DNA from: an uncultured Clostridium sp.
Lineage (GTDB): Bacteria > Bacillota > Clostridia > Lachnospirales > Lachnospiraceae
DNA length: 64,000 nt
Direction of reading: 5' to 3'
Assembly: GCA_900547035.1 (NCBI GenBank)
Contig: URFM01000002.1
Span: 62,001-126,000, forward strand
In this document: one piece after another, positions 41,706-52,007 of the stretch
Layout of the letters: each line of letters opens with the position of its first letter
Numbering within the stretch: position 1 is the stretch's first letter
Notes under the pieces: model-generated
What the model saw: only the letters and a program-made list of their open reading frames with translations
Told to the model about the DNA's origin: nothing
The model's database searches: none
Made by a program: the position numbers and the translations under genes

Positions 41706-42428
41706 TTAGTTGAGAATCTTGCTGAGGAACGCGCGGGTCCGCTCGTTTTCCGGATTCTCGAAGAAGTGCTCCGGAGTTCCCTCCTCTACGATGGTGCCGT
41801 CGTCCATGAAGATGACCCGGTCCGCCACCTGCTTGGCAAAGCCCATCTCGTGGGTAACGCAGACCATGGTAATGTTTTCCTTGGACAGATTCACCATAAC
41901 GTCCAGAACTTCCTGTACCATCTCCGGGTCAAGGGCGGAGGTGGGCTCGTCAAAGAGAATCAGCTTCTGTTTGGTACAGAGGGCGCGGGCGATGGCCACA
42001 CGCTGCTGCTGTCCGCCGGAGAGATTCTGAGGATAACTGTCGGCCTTGTCGGCTAAGCCTACACGCTCCAGATACTTCATGGCTTCCGCTTCCGCCTGCG
42101 CCTTGGGAACCTTTTGGAGCTTAATAGGAGCCAGGGTCAGGTTCTGGAGTACGGTCATGTGGGGATACAGGTTAAATTGCTGGAATACCATGGAAGAATA
42201 TTTCCTGGCCATCTCGCCCCGGTTTTTGTGAGTCAGGCGCTGGTTGTTGATATAAACCTCGCCGGCGGTGGGTTCTTCCAGGTAATTCATGCAGCGGATT
42301 AAGGTGCTTTTGCCGCTGCCGGAGGGGCCGATGATCACTAGTTTTTCGCCCTCCTTTACCGTCAGGTTGATATCCTTTAAGACCTCCAGGTCGCCGAAAT
42401 TTTTCTTTAGATGACTTACCTTAATCAT
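41706..42428 (-). CDS. Amino-acid ABC transporter ATPase
   Basis: A 240-residue ATPase of the polar amino-acid (GlnQ) type. Walker A is [10 protein letters not shown], the Q-loop [12 protein letters not shown], the signature NLSGGQQQR, Walker [12 protein letters not shown] and the switch [17 protein letters not shown] lies eight bases before the ATG at 42428; a GTG at 42440 is possible. First gene of the operon, unlike many homologues where the ATPase is last. Confidence 0.95.
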   Translation of the reverse strand: MIKVSHLKKNFGDLEVLKDINLTVKEGEKLVIIGPSGSGKSTLIRCMNYLEEPTAGEVYINNQRLTHKNRGEMARKYSSMVFQQFNLYPHMTVLQNLTLAPIKLQKVPKAQAEAEAMKYLERVGLADKADSYPQNLSGGQQQRVAIARALCTKQKLILFDEPTSALDPEMVQEVLDVMVNLSKENITMVCVTHEMGFAKQVADRVIFMDDGTIVEEGTPEHFFENPENERTRAFLSKILN

Positions 42429-42779
42429 ACATGATTCCACCTTTCATCAAAAAATATAGACCAAATTACTGGAAAGTAACCGCTTTTTTTGTAAAAAAAT
42501 ACACTCAAAAAATTCCATAGTTCCTATGGGAAATTCTGAGCGCCTTTGCTCTAAATTACGTAAACTAGAAAATCGGTTGTTAATTAATACCGCAGTTGGA
42601 AGAAATAGCTTTAAAACGTTGGTTTCTTCCTTTGCGTTAACTGCATTATAGTCTTATTTTTTTTAAAAGTCAATAGTTTTCAAGTAAAAATACAATAAAT
42701 CTATTGTAAAAGCCACAATTTTTAAGTTGTGGATATTTTTGCATATAACAAGATTCAGCAGGCATGAACAAGGTTCCGG

Positions 42780-42808
42780 TTGCGCGGGGAAATGAAATGT
42801 GTTAAGAT
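42780..42808 (+). promoter_or_regulatory. Promoter of thrC
   Basis: TTGCGC (42780-42785) and TAAGAT (42803-42808), spacer 17, 37 bases before the start. The remaining 42429-42779 gap is AT-rich. On the minus strand a TATATT lies about 40 bases before the ATPase start, but without a good -35. I see no riboswitch or T-box there. Confidence 0.5.
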
Positions 42809-42844
42809 CGAAAGTACAGATATTGTTAAAGAGAGGAATGTAAA

Positions 42845-44338
42845 ATGGCATTATCCTATGAGAGCACCAGAGGAGGAGAAAAGGGAGTGACCTCCTCACA
42901 GGCGATTTTAAAAGGGCTGGCAAAGGATGGCGGGCTGTTTATGCCTACCGAGATTCCGGCTCTGGATCTCCCCGTCCGGGAACTGGCAGGACTATCCTAT
43001 CAGGAGACGGCCTACCGGATTATGCGGCTTTTTCTTACTGACTTTACGGAAGAGGAGCTGAGAAGCTGTATTGCGAAAGCCTACGATGAGAAGTTTGATA
43101 CTGAGGAAATCGCGCCGTTAACTAAGGCGGAGGGAGAGTACTTTCTGGAGCTGTATCATGGGAATACCATTGCGTTTAAGGATATGGCGCTGTCCATTCT
43201 GCCTCATTTGATGACTACGGCGGCGAAGAAAAATCATGTAGATCATGAGATCGTGATTCTTACGGCCACTTCCGGAGATACGGGAAAGGCAGCGCTGGCC
43301 GGATTTGCCGATGTGCCGGGGACGAAGATTATCGTCTTTTATCCCAAGGGCGGAGTCAGCCGGGTTCAGGAGCTTCAAATGCGTACCCAGAAGGGGGAAA
43401 ATACCAGCGTTGTGGCCATTCACGGAAATTTTGATGATGCCCAGACCGGAGTAAAGAAATTGTTTGCGGACAAGGAACTGGAGAGGGAGATGGAAGAGGC
43501 CGGCTATCAGTTTTCATCCGCCAACTCCATTAATATAGGAAGGCTGGTTCCTCAGATTGTATATTATGTATATGCTTATGCCAAGCTCCTTGAGAACGGG
43601 GAAATTGCAGATGGGGAGCAAATCAACGTAACGGTTCCTACAGGCAACTTCGGTAATATTTTAGCGGCCTATTTTGCAAAATGTATGGGACTTCCGATTA
43701 AGACCCTGGTTTGCGCTTCCAATGAAAACAAGGTCCTGTACGACTTTTTTGCTACAGGTACCTATGACCGGAACCGGGAATTTGTGCTGACCAATTCTCC
43801 TTCTATGGATATTCTGATTTCCAGCAACCTGGAGCGGCTTATTTACTTAAGCACCGGATGTGACGCGGAGGCTACGGGGCAGCTGATGAGAGAACTGTCC
43901 GGCCAGGGCTCCTATCATGTGACGGATCAGATGAAGGCCTTCATGTCCGATTTTGTGGGCGGCTTTGCCACAGAGGAGGAGGATGAGGCGGAAATCCGCC
44001 GAATCTTTGAGGATACGGGTTATCTGGTAGATACCCATACCGGAGTAGCGGCAGCTGTTTACCGTCAGTATCGGGAAAAAACCGGAGATTCCACAAAAAC
44101 AGTTATCGCCTCCACAGCCAGTCCCTTTAAGTTTTCTCACAGCGTGATGGAGGCTATTAAAGGAAAGGAAGCGGTAGAAGGCAAAGATGAGTTTGAGATT
44201 GTGGACGCATTAAGCAGTCTGGCGGCGGTTCCGGTGCCCAAAGCGGTGGAAGAGATCCGTACAGCTCCCATTCGTCACAACTTGGAGTGCGATGTGGATG
44301 GCATGAAAGACATGGTAAAGGGAATTTTGAATATTTGA
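42845..44338 (+). CDS. thrC: Threonine synthase
   Basis: A 497-residue PLP enzyme converting O-phosphohomoserine to threonine. It is the longer, class-II-like form with the N-terminal signature SYESTRGG and the PLP lysine in GNTIAFKDMALS (about residue 111). Other motifs are LTATSGDTGKAALAG, VTVPTGNFGNILAAY and the end STASPFKFSHSVM. AGAGAGGAATG precedes the start. Stands alone, with fba 100 bases downstream under its own promoter. Confidence 0.96.
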   Translation: MALSYESTRGGEKGVTSSQAILKGLAKDGGLFMPTEIPALDLPVRELAGLSYQETAYRIMRLFLTDFTEEELRSCIAKAYDEKFDTEEIAPLTKAEGEYFLELYHGNTIAFKDMALSILPHLMTTAAKKNHVDHEIVILTATSGDTGKAALAGFADVPGTKIIVFYPKGGVSRVQELQMRTQKGENTSVVAIHGNFDDAQTGVKKLFADKELEREMEEAGYQFSSANSINIGRLVPQIVYYVYAYAKLLENGEIADGEQINVTVPTGNFGNILAAYFAKCMGLPIKTLVCASNENKVLYDFFATGTYDRNREFVLTNSPSMDILISSNLERLIYLSTGCDAEATGQLMRELSGQGSYHVTDQMKAFMSDFVGGFATEEEDEAEIRRIFEDTGYLVDTHTGVAAAVYRQYREKTGDSTKTVIASTASPFKFSHSVMEAIKGKEAVEGKDEFEIVDALSSLAAVPVPKAVEEIRTAPIRHNLECDVDGMKDMVKGILNI

Positions 44339-44348
44339 TGGTTTTTGC

Positions 44349-44377
44349 TTCACTTTTGGGAATAATTGTGGTATCTT
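44349..44377 (+). promoter_or_regulatory. Promoter of fba
   Basis: TTCACT (44349-44354) and TATCTT (44372-44377), spacer 17. The TTTTGGG and TATCTTAAGA parts resemble the glnN promoter at 45361-45389. Confidence 0.5.
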
Positions 44378-44438
44378 AAGAGGGGACGAAATAGTTAAAT
44401 AAATAACAATCATATACATCGATAAGGAGGTAAATGGA

Positions 44439-45302
44439 ATGTTAGTTTCAGCAAAAGAGATGCTTAACAAAGCGCGGGAGGGGAAATACGCAGTAGGACA
44501 GTTCAACATCAACAACCTGGAGTGGACCAAATCCATTCTGCTTACGTCTCAGGAACTTCAGTCCCCGGTTATTCTGGGAGTTTCTGAAGGAGCAGGAAAG
44601 TATATGACCGGTTTTAAGACTGTGGCTGCCATGGTAAAGGCGATGATGGAGGAGCTGAATATCACGGTTCCCGTTGCCCTGCACCTGGATCACGGTACTT
44701 ACGAGGGATGCTACAAGTGCATTAAAGCAGGTTTCTCCTCCATTATGTTTGACGGTTCCCATTACCCCATCGAGGAAAATATTGAAAAGACCAAAGAACT
44801 GGTAAAGATTGCCCATGCTATGGGACTTTCCCTGGAGGCTGAGGTAGGCTCCATCGGCGGAGAAGAAGACGGAGTGGTAGGCTTAGGAGAGTGCGCCGAC
44901 CCGGCAGAGTGCAAGGCTATCGCGGATCTGGGGGTAGACTTTTTGGCAGCGGGAATCGGAAATATCCACGGCAAATATCCGGCCAACTGGCCCGGACTGC
45001 GTTTTGACGTACTGGAGGCGGTAAAGGCTCAGGTGGGAGACATGCCTTTAGTTCTTCACGGAGGCACCGGAATTCCGGAGGATATGATTAAGAAGGCCAT
45101 CAGCCTGGGCGTTGCGAAGATTAACGTGAATACGGAGTGCCAGCTGACCTTTGCCGAGGCAACCCGCAAGTATATTGAGGCAGGCAAGGACCAGCAGGGT
45201 AAAGGCTACGATCCCAGAAAGCTTTTGGCTCCCGGCGCGGAGGCCATCAAGGGTACTGTGAAGGAGAAAATGGAGCTGTTTGGTTCTGTAGGAAAAGCCT
45301 GA
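44439..45302 (+). CDS. fba: Class II fructose-bisphosphate aldolase
   Basis: A 287-residue zinc aldolase that cleaves fructose 1,6-bisphosphate into dihydroxyacetone phosphate and glyceraldehyde 3-phosphate. Zinc and catalytic residues are seen in ALHLDHGTYE, the GGEEDG loop, GIGNIHGKYP, LHGGTGIPED and the phosphate site VAKINVNTEC. AAGGAGGTAAATGG gives a strong ribosome binding site. Single-gene unit; no clear terminator before the glnN promoter. Confidence 0.96.
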   Translation: MLVSAKEMLNKAREGKYAVGQFNINNLEWTKSILLTSQELQSPVILGVSEGAGKYMTGFKTVAAMVKAMMEELNITVPVALHLDHGTYEGCYKCIKAGFSSIMFDGSHYPIEENIEKTKELVKIAHAMGLSLEAEVGSIGGEEDGVVGLGECADPAECKAIADLGVDFLAAGIGNIHGKYPANWPGLRFDVLEAVKAQVGDMPLVLHGGTGIPEDMIKKAISLGVAKINVNTECQLTFAEATRKYIEAGKDQQGKGYDPRKLLAPGAEAIKGTVKEKMELFGSVGKA

Positions 45303-45360
45303 AAAGAGGGCTGCAAAAACTGCAGGCAAGAAAAAACCTCAAGTGTATAAAAAAAAGTAC

Positions 45361-45389
45361 TTGCTTTTTTGGGGGAAATGATTTATCTT
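45361..45389 (+). promoter_or_regulatory. Promoter of glnN
   Basis: TTGCTT (45361-45366) and TATCTT (45384-45389), spacer 17. Transcription would start near 45396, only a few bases before the hairpin at 45401. Confidence 0.5.
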
Positions 45390-45400
45390 AAGAAAGAACA

Positions 45401-45440
45401 AAGGCGTTCTCTCATTGGAGAGAGCGCCTTCTTTTTTATT
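45401..45440 (+). terminator. Terminator-type hairpin at the start of the glnN leader
   Basis: AAGGCGTTCTCTC and GAGAGAGCGCCTT pair nearly perfectly around ATTG and are followed by CTTTTTTATTT. It may end fba transcripts, or attenuate or protect the glnN transcript. A weaker CCCTTTCC-like GCCCC/GGGC hairpin lies further down the leader near 45493-45509. Confidence 0.75.
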
Positions 45441-45555
45441 TATATATGCTGCTGATCAGCCGGGCCCGGCGCTGCAGATGAGGAGTCAGGATGCCCCTTC
45501 CGAAAGGGCGGAGACTGCGCAAGGCAGACCGAAAAAAAGAGAGGATGGAAAATCT

Positions 45556-47670
45556 ATGAGCGAAGTGATGAATGTTACGGAGATTTTTGGAGAGAACGCT
45601 TTTAACGATGTTGTGATGCGGGAGCGCCTCCCAAAGAGCGTCTACAAAAAATTAAAAGAAACCATTAAAAATGGAGCAGAACTGGATCCCAGCATTGCGG
45701 ATGTGGTAGCTCATGCTATGAAAGAGTGGGCCATAGAGCATGGCGCCACCCATTACACCCATTGGTTCCAGCCCCTGACCGGCATGACAGCGGAGAAGCA
45801 CGATTCCTTTATCTCCGCCCCCAAGAATGGCCGCGTGATTATGGAGTTTTCCGGAAAAGAGCTGATTAAAGGCGAGCCTGATGCCTCATCCTTCCCCTCC
45901 GGCGGCCTGAGAGCTACCTTTGAGGCAAGAGGTTATACGGCCTGGGACTGCACCTCTCCAGCCTTTTTAAGAGAGTCCGCTATTGGTGTTACCCTGTGTA
46001 TTCCTACTGCCTTCTGCTCCTACTCAGGGGAAGCTCTGGATAAGAAAACCCCGCTGCTGCGTTCCATGCAGGCGGTAAATGAGCAGGCACTGAGAATTTT
46101 GAGATTATTCGGCAATACTACTGCAAAGCGCGTGGCTCCTTCCGTAGGACCAGAGCAGGAGTATTTCCTGGTTGATAAGAAAAAGTACCTCCAGAGAAAG
46201 GATTTGATTTATACCGGACGCACCCTGTTCGGCGCGATGCCTCCCAAGGGACAGGAGATGGACGATCACTATTTCGGCGTAATCCGGGAGAGAATCGGAG
46301 CCTTCATGAAGGATGTAAACCAGGAACTGTGGAAGCTGGGGGTTCCGGCAAAGACCCAGCACAATGAGGTGGCTCCCGGACAGCATGAGCTGGCTCCCAT
46401 TTACGAGGAGGCCAATGTGGCTACAGACCACAACCAGATTGTGATGGAGACATTAAAAAGGGTGGCCGGAAATCACGGTATGGCCTGCCTTCTTCACGAA
46501 AAGCCTTTTGCTGGAGTGAACGGTTCCGGAAAGCATAATAACTGGTCCTTGACTGCCGATGACGGCACTAATATGCTGAATCCCGGAGATACGCCTCACG
46601 AAAATGTGCAGTTCCTTTTGGTTCTGGCCTGCATTATCAAGGCTGTGGATCTTCACGCAGACCTGCTTCGGGAGTCTGCCGCGGATGTAGGAAATGATCA
46701 CCGCCTGGGCGCGAATGAGGCCCCGCCAGCTATTATTTCTATCTTTCTGGGCGAACAGCTGGAGGATGTGATTGAGCAGCTGTGCGACACCGGAGAGGCC
46801 ACCCATTCCAAAAAAGGCGGCACATTAAAGACCGGTGTAAACATTCTGCCGGATTTAGATAAGGACGCTACGGACCGCAACCGGACCTCACCTTTTGCTT
46901 TTACGGGAAATAAGTTCGAATTCCGTATGGTCGGTTCCTCCGATTCCATCGCCTCTCCCAACACGGTGCTAAACACCATTGTGGCAGAAGCATTTAAGGA
47001 AGCGGCGGATATTCTGGAGAACGCGGAAGACTTTGATTTGGCGGTTCATGACCTGATTAAGAAGATGCTGTCCGACCACCGCCGCATTATCTTTAATGGA
47101 AATGGCTACGCCCAGGAGTGGGTAGAGGAGGCGGAGCGCAGAGGCCTGCCTAACATCCGTTCCATGGTAGATGCCATTCCTGCGCTGAAGACAGAAAAGG
47201 CGGTTAAGCTTTTTGAGGAGTTTAAGGTATTTACCAGAGCGGAACTGGAGTCCAGAGTGGAGGTAGAGTTTGAAAACTACTCCAAGGCCATCAACATCGA
47301 GGCCAGAACCATGATTGATATGGCCAGCAAGCAGTTTATGCCCTGTGTTATCCATTACACCACCCGCCTTGCCAACTCGATTCGTTCCGTGAAGGAAGCC
47401 TGCCCGGAGGCGGATGTAAGCGTTCAGACGGAGCTTCTGATGGAGACCTCCGACCTGCTGTCTGAAATGAGAGTAGCGCTGGCGGCTCTGACTGATGCCA
47501 CTGACCGCTGCGCGGCCATTGGAGAAGGCGAGGAGCAGGCGCTGGCTTACCACAGCCAGGTTGTTCCCGCTATGGCCGCTTTAAGAGCTCCGGTGGACCG
47601 TCTGGAGATGATTGTGGATAAGGACCTTTGGCCCATGCCCAGCTATGGCGATTTGATTTTCGAAGTATAA
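45556..47670 (+). CDS. glnN: Type III glutamine synthetase
   Basis: A 704-residue GSIII, the large dodecameric glutamine synthetase of Bacteroidota, cyanobacteria and many Clostridia, making glutamine from glutamate, ammonia and ATP. Family landmarks are [84 protein letters not shown] and [23 protein letters not shown]. The start at 45556 follows AGAGGATGG; the frame is open from 45415 but would add 47 residues absent from the family. Its leader carries a terminator-type hairpin, hinting at attenuation. A bidirectional terminator follows. Confidence 0.97.
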   Translation: MSEVMNVTEIFGENAFNDVVMRERLPKSVYKKLKETIKNGAELDPSIADVVAHAMKEWAIEHGATHYTHWFQPLTGMTAEKHDSFISAPKNGRVIMEFSGKELIKGEPDASSFPSGGLRATFEARGYTAWDCTSPAFLRESAIGVTLCIPTAFCSYSGEALDKKTPLLRSMQAVNEQALRILRLFGNTTAKRVAPSVGPEQEYFLVDKKKYLQRKDLIYTGRTLFGAMPPKGQEMDDHYFGVIRERIGAFMKDVNQELWKLGVPAKTQHNEVAPGQHELAPIYEEANVATDHNQIVMETLKRVAGNHGMACLLHEKPFAGVNGSGKHNNWSLTADDGTNMLNPGDTPHENVQFLLVLACIIKAVDLHADLLRESAADVGNDHRLGANEAPPAIISIFLGEQLEDVIEQLCDTGEATHSKKGGTLKTGVNILPDLDKDATDRNRTSPFAFTGNKFEFRMVGSSDSIASPNTVLNTIVAEAFKEAADILENAEDFDLAVHDLIKKMLSDHRRIIFNGNGYAQEWVEEAERRGLPNIRSMVDAIPALKTEKAVKLFEEFKVFTRAELESRVEVEFENYSKAINIEARTMIDMASKQFMPCVIHYTTRLANSIRSVKEACPEADVSVQTELLMETSDLLSEMRVALAALTDATDRCAAIGEGEEQALAYHSQVVPAMAALRAPVDRLEMIVDKDLWPMPSYGDLIFEV

Positions 47671-47683
47671 TCGAGACATATGG

Positions 47684-47724
47684 AAAAGCCCCGGGATGGC
47701 ATATAATGCTTCCTGGGGCTTTTT
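47684..47724. terminator. Bidirectional terminator between glnN and yitT-like gene
   Basis: AAAAGCCCCGGGA (47684-47696) and TCCTGGGGCTTTT (47711-47723) form a 13-base stem with one G-U pair; T-runs are present on both strands. Confidence 0.9.
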
Positions 47725-47731
47725 AGGTGAA

Positions 47732-48574
47732 TCAGCTGTATTCTAAAAATCCTTCTCCAAATACCTCTCTTGCATCGCTGACAATTACAAAGGCCTTTCG
47801 GTCAATCTGCTTTACAATGTCCCGTACCAGAACAATTTCCTTTTTGGATACCACGCAGAACAACATTTGTTTTCCACTTTTCGAGTACATACCCACAGCA
47901 TCTATGGAAGTGACGCCCCGCTCCAGCCGTTTCATAATAAGATCCGCGATTTCCTGGCTCCGGTCAGAAATGATAACTGCCTGCGTGGCGAATTTGAGGC
48001 CGTCCAACAGGTTGTCCGAAAGTTTGCATACGCAGTAAATGGCGATAATGGCATACAGGGCGTGATGAATTCCAAAAATAGAGGCGCCTGCCAATACTAC
48101 CATTCCGTCCAAAAACTGCATGATCCAGGCGATGCTGTACTGGCGCATTTTCAGTTGGATTAGAGCAGCCAGCATATCCGTGCCTCCGGTAGTGGCCTGG
48201 TACATAAAGACTAAGCCGGTTCCGATACCGGATACAATTCCGCCGAAAAGGGCAGATAACAGCAGATCATCCGGCCTCAGGGGAATTTCTGGAATGATAT
48301 AGAGGGAGATTGAGAGGGATACGGTAGCGGCTAGTGTACGGCGGATAAAGGTCCACCCTTTCAGCCGCCAGGCGGCTAAGAAGAGTGGAATATTCAGCAT
48401 GGTGTTGGTAAGCCAGAGGGGAGCTCCCAAAAGGTTCTTGACGATGATGGCAATGCCGGAAACGCCTCCTGTGACCAGATTTGCTGGATCATAGATGTTT
48501 TTAATGGCAAATCCCATGATAAAAGCGCCGAGGACGATGGCCGCATATTCGCGCAACTCTTTTTTCTGTATCAT
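47732..48574 (-). CDS. YitT family membrane protein
   Basis: A 280-residue protein with five membrane segments (YitT/DUF161) and a cytosolic C-terminal DUF2179 domain (about 200-278, with QAVIISDRSQEIADLIMKRL, RGVTSIDAVGMYS, EVFGEGF). The family is common in Firmicutes and its function is not established. It is the last gene of the minus-strand set starting at the YtcJ-type gene, 12 bases after the AbgT-type gene. Confidence 0.9.
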   Translation of the reverse strand: MIQKKELREYAAIVLGAFIMGFAIKNIYDPANLVTGGVSGIAIIVKNLLGAPLWLTNTMLNIPLFLAAWRLKGWTFIRRTLAATVSLSISLYIIPEIPLRPDDLLLSALFGGIVSGIGTGLVFMYQATTGGTDMLAALIQLKMRQYSIAWIMQFLDGMVVLAGASIFGIHHALYAIIAIYCVCKLSDNLLDGLKFATQAVIISDRSQEIADLIMKRLERGVTSIDAVGMYSKSGKQMLFCVVSKKEIVLVRDIVKQIDRKAFVIVSDAREVFGEGFLEYS

Positions 48575-48586
48575 AATTCAATGCCC

Positions 48587-50155
48587 CTATATAAACATTT
48601 CTACGCCGGGGCCCAGGGGCAGTTTTAACGCCCACCATACGGCCAGGATGATTAACTGTGTGATCAGAGTAGCGATGGAGTAGGGCATGCAGCCGGCGAA
48701 TACATTTCCCATGCCTGGAGTCTTGCTCTTGTCGGTGTTGTACTTTCCTAAAAGGCCTACAATGAGGGCGATATCTGAGGAAATAGGAGCAATGCAGTTG
48801 GCGGAAGCATCTCCGATTCGGTAAGCAAGGGTGGTAAGGGCGGGGCTGAATCCGATGGAGTAAAACATGGGAATCAGGATTGGTGCCAGGATCATCCATT
48901 TGGAGGAACCGGAGGTCATAAATAGATCCAGGAAAATGGTGAACAGGATCACTAACACCAGCAGGCCGAATCCATTGATCCCGGTACCCTTAATCCATTC
49001 TGCCCCCGCTGCACCCAGAACGGTGGGAATGTTGGAGGCGTTGAACAGATAGATAAACAGGGAAGCCGGCAGGGCGATGACCATGAAATTAACCATGGAG
49101 TCGATGCTTTTTGCCAGCATTTTAGGCAAATCATTCCAGGTGGCAATCTTCTTGGTAGTACGTCCGTAAGCAATAGCGGTGACCAAAAAGAAGAGAAATA
49201 AAATGGTCAGGATGCTCTTTAAAAGAGGTGAATTAGGAAGCAGCGAGCCATCCTCCGCCCGGAAGAAGGAGTTGGAGGGGATGCAGGCGGCCACCACCAG
49301 GGCAATAAAGACGATAGCAGCGATGCCGGCATTGCGCAGGGCACGATGCTCGACGGGGGTTAAACCATTGGAAGCATCCGCATCCTGTACCAGGCTTAAA
49401 TCCTTGGGTTCGCCGATGAAGCCCCTGACAAATTTGGTGGTTACGAAAGTGTAGACTACGGTCAAGATCAGGGCGCTGACCAGCATGAAATACCAGTTCT
49501 GGAGTACATGGACGGTGGAAGTGTCAATACCCAGGGAGGAACAGACGGACTCATCAATCCCGCTTACTAGAACGTCCAGATTTCCTACAAAGAGATTTGC
49601 GGCGAATCCGGCGTTGCCGGCTGCGTATGACAGGATGATGCCCAGCCAGGGGTTGTAGCCCATGGAAGCGAATACGGCTGCGGATACAGCAGTACATCCG
49701 AGGACACCGGCGTTGGAGGCGGTATGGGCATTGATGGCGACAAAGGAAACCACGGCAAAGACAAATGCTGGACGGACACCCATAATAGTCCGCTTGATTA
49801 CAGCGCCGAACAGGCCGACCTGCTCCGCCAAGCCGATGGACAGCATCAGAAGGCCCATCATCATCATAGGAGAGAAGTTGTAGTAGATGCTGTACATGTT
49901 TTGGGTCACATTAGTGATCGTGTCCCGGTTGATCAGATTGATCACAGTGGTTGTAACGATCTCACTTGAGGTACCGTTTGAGCCTGCCTGTTCATAGGTG
50001 ACAGATACTCCGGCGAAGATGACGGATAAAATAACGGATACGAAAATTAAAATGGTGAACAGGTAAAAGGGATGGGGGAATTTATTTCCTACAACCTCTA
50101 CCCCGTGTATAAATCGCCAAAACAGACTTTTCTTTTCTTGTGTTGCAGTTTCCAT
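48587..50155 (-). CDS. AbgT family transporter
   Basis: A 522-residue membrane protein of the AbgT family, whose members import p-aminobenzoyl-glutamate or export sulfonamides. Family traits include FPHPFYLFTILIF, INAHTASNAGVLG, WLGIILSYAAGNAGFAANLFVG, LFMTSGSSKWMILAPILIPM and the C-terminal helix with LGKYNTDKSKTPGMGNVF. The start at 50155 follows GGGAGG by eight bases. The upstream amidohydrolase gene is 27 bases away, which suggests uptake and hydrolysis of the same amide compound (inference). Confidence 0.9.
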   Translation of the reverse strand: METATQEKKSLFWRFIHGVEVVGNKFPHPFYLFTILIFVSVILSVIFAGVSVTYEQAGSNGTSSEIVTTTVINLINRDTITNVTQNMYSIYYNFSPMMMMGLLMLSIGLAEQVGLFGAVIKRTIMGVRPAFVFAVVSFVAINAHTASNAGVLGCTAVSAAVFASMGYNPWLGIILSYAAGNAGFAANLFVGNLDVLVSGIDESVCSSLGIDTSTVHVLQNWYFMLVSALILTVVYTFVTTKFVRGFIGEPKDLSLVQDADASNGLTPVEHRALRNAGIAAIVFIALVVAACIPSNSFFRAEDGSLLPNSPLLKSILTILFLFFLVTAIAYGRTTKKIATWNDLPKMLAKSIDSMVNFMVIALPASLFIYLFNASNIPTVLGAAGAEWIKGTGINGFGLLVLVILFTIFLDLFMTSGSSKWMILAPILIPMFYSIGFSPALTTLAYRIGDASANCIAPISSDIALIVGLLGKYNTDKSKTPGMGNVFAGCMPYSIATLITQLIILAVWWALKLPLGPGVEMFI

Positions 50156-50182
50156 TAATATACCTCCCATTCATGCTGCTTT

Positions 50183-51808
50183 TTATGCTTGCTGATAGAC
50201 GGTTTCGCCGCCGACAACGGTTTCCAGAGCCCGGATGTCCTTGATTTCTTCCGCCGGACAGTTCATAAGGTCCCGGTCAATGATTACGAAGTCTGCCAGC
50301 TTTCCGGCTTCGATGCTTCCCTTTAAGTTTTCTTCAAACCCGGCATAGGCTCCCCAGGTGGTGTAGGAGCGAAGCGCTTCTTCACGGGTCATGGCCTGTT
50401 CGGGATGCCATCCATTTTCGGGAATACCCTTTTCGTCTTTGCGGGTGATGGCACAGTACATGCTGACAAAGGGATTACAGTTTTCAACCGGTGAGTCGGT
50501 TCCGTTGGGAAGAGGATTTCCCTGATCGATAAGGGTTCTCCAGGCATAGGCACCCTTGATCCGTTCCGCGCCAAGGCGTTGATCCGCTACTCTCTTGTCA
50601 GTCCTGAGAAATACGGTTTGGTGAGTGGGGATAATGCCTAACTGGTGAAATCTGGGAATATCTTCCGGAGCCAGGATCTGGGCGTGCTCAATCCGAAGCC
50701 TTGCATCTGGATCAGGAAGTTCTTTTAAAAGTCGTTCGTAGACATCCAAACACTGGCGGTTAGCGCTATCTCCGATGGCGTGGCACATGGTCTGGAATCC
50801 TGCCTTCCGGGCTTCATAGAGAATGGTGTAGAGCTGTTCGTTGGTCCATTTTCCGTTCCCCTTATGGCCGGGCTGGTCAGAATAATCCTCCAGCAGCCAG
50901 GCGCTGCGGGCACCCAGGGAACCATCGCAGGAAATTTTGTAGGCTCTGGCGGTGAGACGGTTGTCATACATGCCGATGCGCAGCCCCTTCTGGAAATATT
51001 TCATGGAGCCGGAGTAGAGTTCATCGTAGTTGGGGCGGCCAATGACCCTCATGCTGGCATAGATCCGAAGCTTGAGGATGTGCTTTTGGTAGAGCTCTTC
51101 CCAGGCTTCAATCCACTTTTCATCGGTGCCCGCATCGTGGACCGTGGTAAGACCGTGGGAGAAGAATTCATCCTGGGCCAGGAGGACGATTTTTTGAAGC
51201 TGCTCTTTTCCGTAGGGAGGAATGGCCTTGTTAAAAGGTTCCTGGGCCTGGTCGGTTACAACGCCAAGCAGGGAGCCGTCCGGTTTGCGCAGGTACTCTC
51301 CGCCTACAGGATCAGGAGTATCATTTGTGACACCGGCAGTTTCAAAGGCTTTGCTGTTGACCCAGGCCCCATGGCCGCAGGCACGTTTCAGATAGACGGG
51401 AAAATCAGGACACACTGCATCCAGTTCTTCTTTGGTGGGAAAGGAAGCATCAGGCCATTCATCATTGAGCCATCCCCGCCCTACGATCCATTCTCCCGGA
51501 TGAGCGTTCTGGCGGGCTTTTGCTACCATGTTCACTATTTCCTGCTTCTGTTTACCTACGATGTCCAGTTCAAGCTTCATAGCGCCCGTATTATTGATGT
51601 GCAGGTGGGAATCGATGAGTCCTGGGAGTACGGTCCTGCCGTTTAAATCTATGATCTTTGTCTGTGGGGAACATAAGGCGCGTATTTCTTCATCGCTTCC
51701 AGCTGCGATAAAGCGGTCTCCTGACAGAGCGAAGGCGGAGCAAATGGAAAACTCCTTGTCTGCCGTATATACCCGGCCATTTATATAAGCGGTATCTGCT
51801 GTTCTCAT
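50183..51808 (-). CDS. YtcJ-type amidohydrolase
   Basis: A 541-residue metal-dependent amidohydrolase of the Amidohydro_3/YtcJ group. The zinc site is seen in LPGLIDSHLHINN, the central HDAG and CHAIGDSANRQ, IEHAQIL and the PNGTDSPVEN motif. AAAAGGAGGTCACAAC precedes the start. The substrate could be an amide, a formamide or a cyclic ureide; a dipeptide-like imported compound fits the AbgT-type transporter next to it. A LysR gene is divergent, with about 200 bases between the two starts. Confidence 0.9.
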   Translation of the reverse strand: MRTADTAYINGRVYTADKEFSICSAFALSGDRFIAAGSDEEIRALCSPQTKIIDLNGRTVLPGLIDSHLHINNTGAMKLELDIVGKQKQEIVNMVAKARQNAHPGEWIVGRGWLNDEWPDASFPTKEELDAVCPDFPVYLKRACGHGAWVNSKAFETAGVTNDTPDPVGGEYLRKPDGSLLGVVTDQAQEPFNKAIPPYGKEQLQKIVLLAQDEFFSHGLTTVHDAGTDEKWIEAWEELYQKHILKLRIYASMRVIGRPNYDELYSGSMKYFQKGLRIGMYDNRLTARAYKISCDGSLGARSAWLLEDYSDQPGHKGNGKWTNEQLYTILYEARKAGFQTMCHAIGDSANRQCLDVYERLLKELPDPDARLRIEHAQILAPEDIPRFHQLGIIPTHQTVFLRTDKRVADQRLGAERIKGAYAWRTLIDQGNPLPNGTDSPVENCNPFVSMYCAITRKDEKGIPENGWHPEQAMTREEALRSYTTWGAYAGFEENLKGSIEAGKLADFVIIDRDLMNCPAEEIKDIRALETVVGGETVYQQA

Positions 51809-51850
51809 ATCTGTTGTGACCTCCTTTTGGTTTTGAATGTTACGTTTGGG

Positions 51851-51879
51851 TTGACAGCTGTCTGTATAGTTTCTATAAT
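51851..51879 (+). promoter_or_regulatory. Promoter of the divergent LysR gene with TATAG operator motifs
   Basis: TTGACA (51851-51856) and TATAAT (51874-51879), spacer 17: a perfect sigma-A promoter. TATAG-TTT-CTATA (51865-51877) is an inverted repeat within it, and further TATAG motifs at 51894 and 51906 suggest LysR sites controlling both directions. Confidence 0.75.
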
Positions 51880-52007
51880 GTTACAGTAAAAAATATAGTT
51901 CTTTATAGTAAAAAACTCCAATACCACTTTTGCATAAGATTATAATAAAAGTGATTATCACATATATTTGGTGGTATTGCATTGGAGAATTTGAAGGGGG
52001 CAATGGG

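Noticed and set aside
45441..45555. Glutamine riboswitch or ANTAR-target hairpin pair before glnN
   Set aside because: The leader has hairpins, but I could not match the conserved features of either class.
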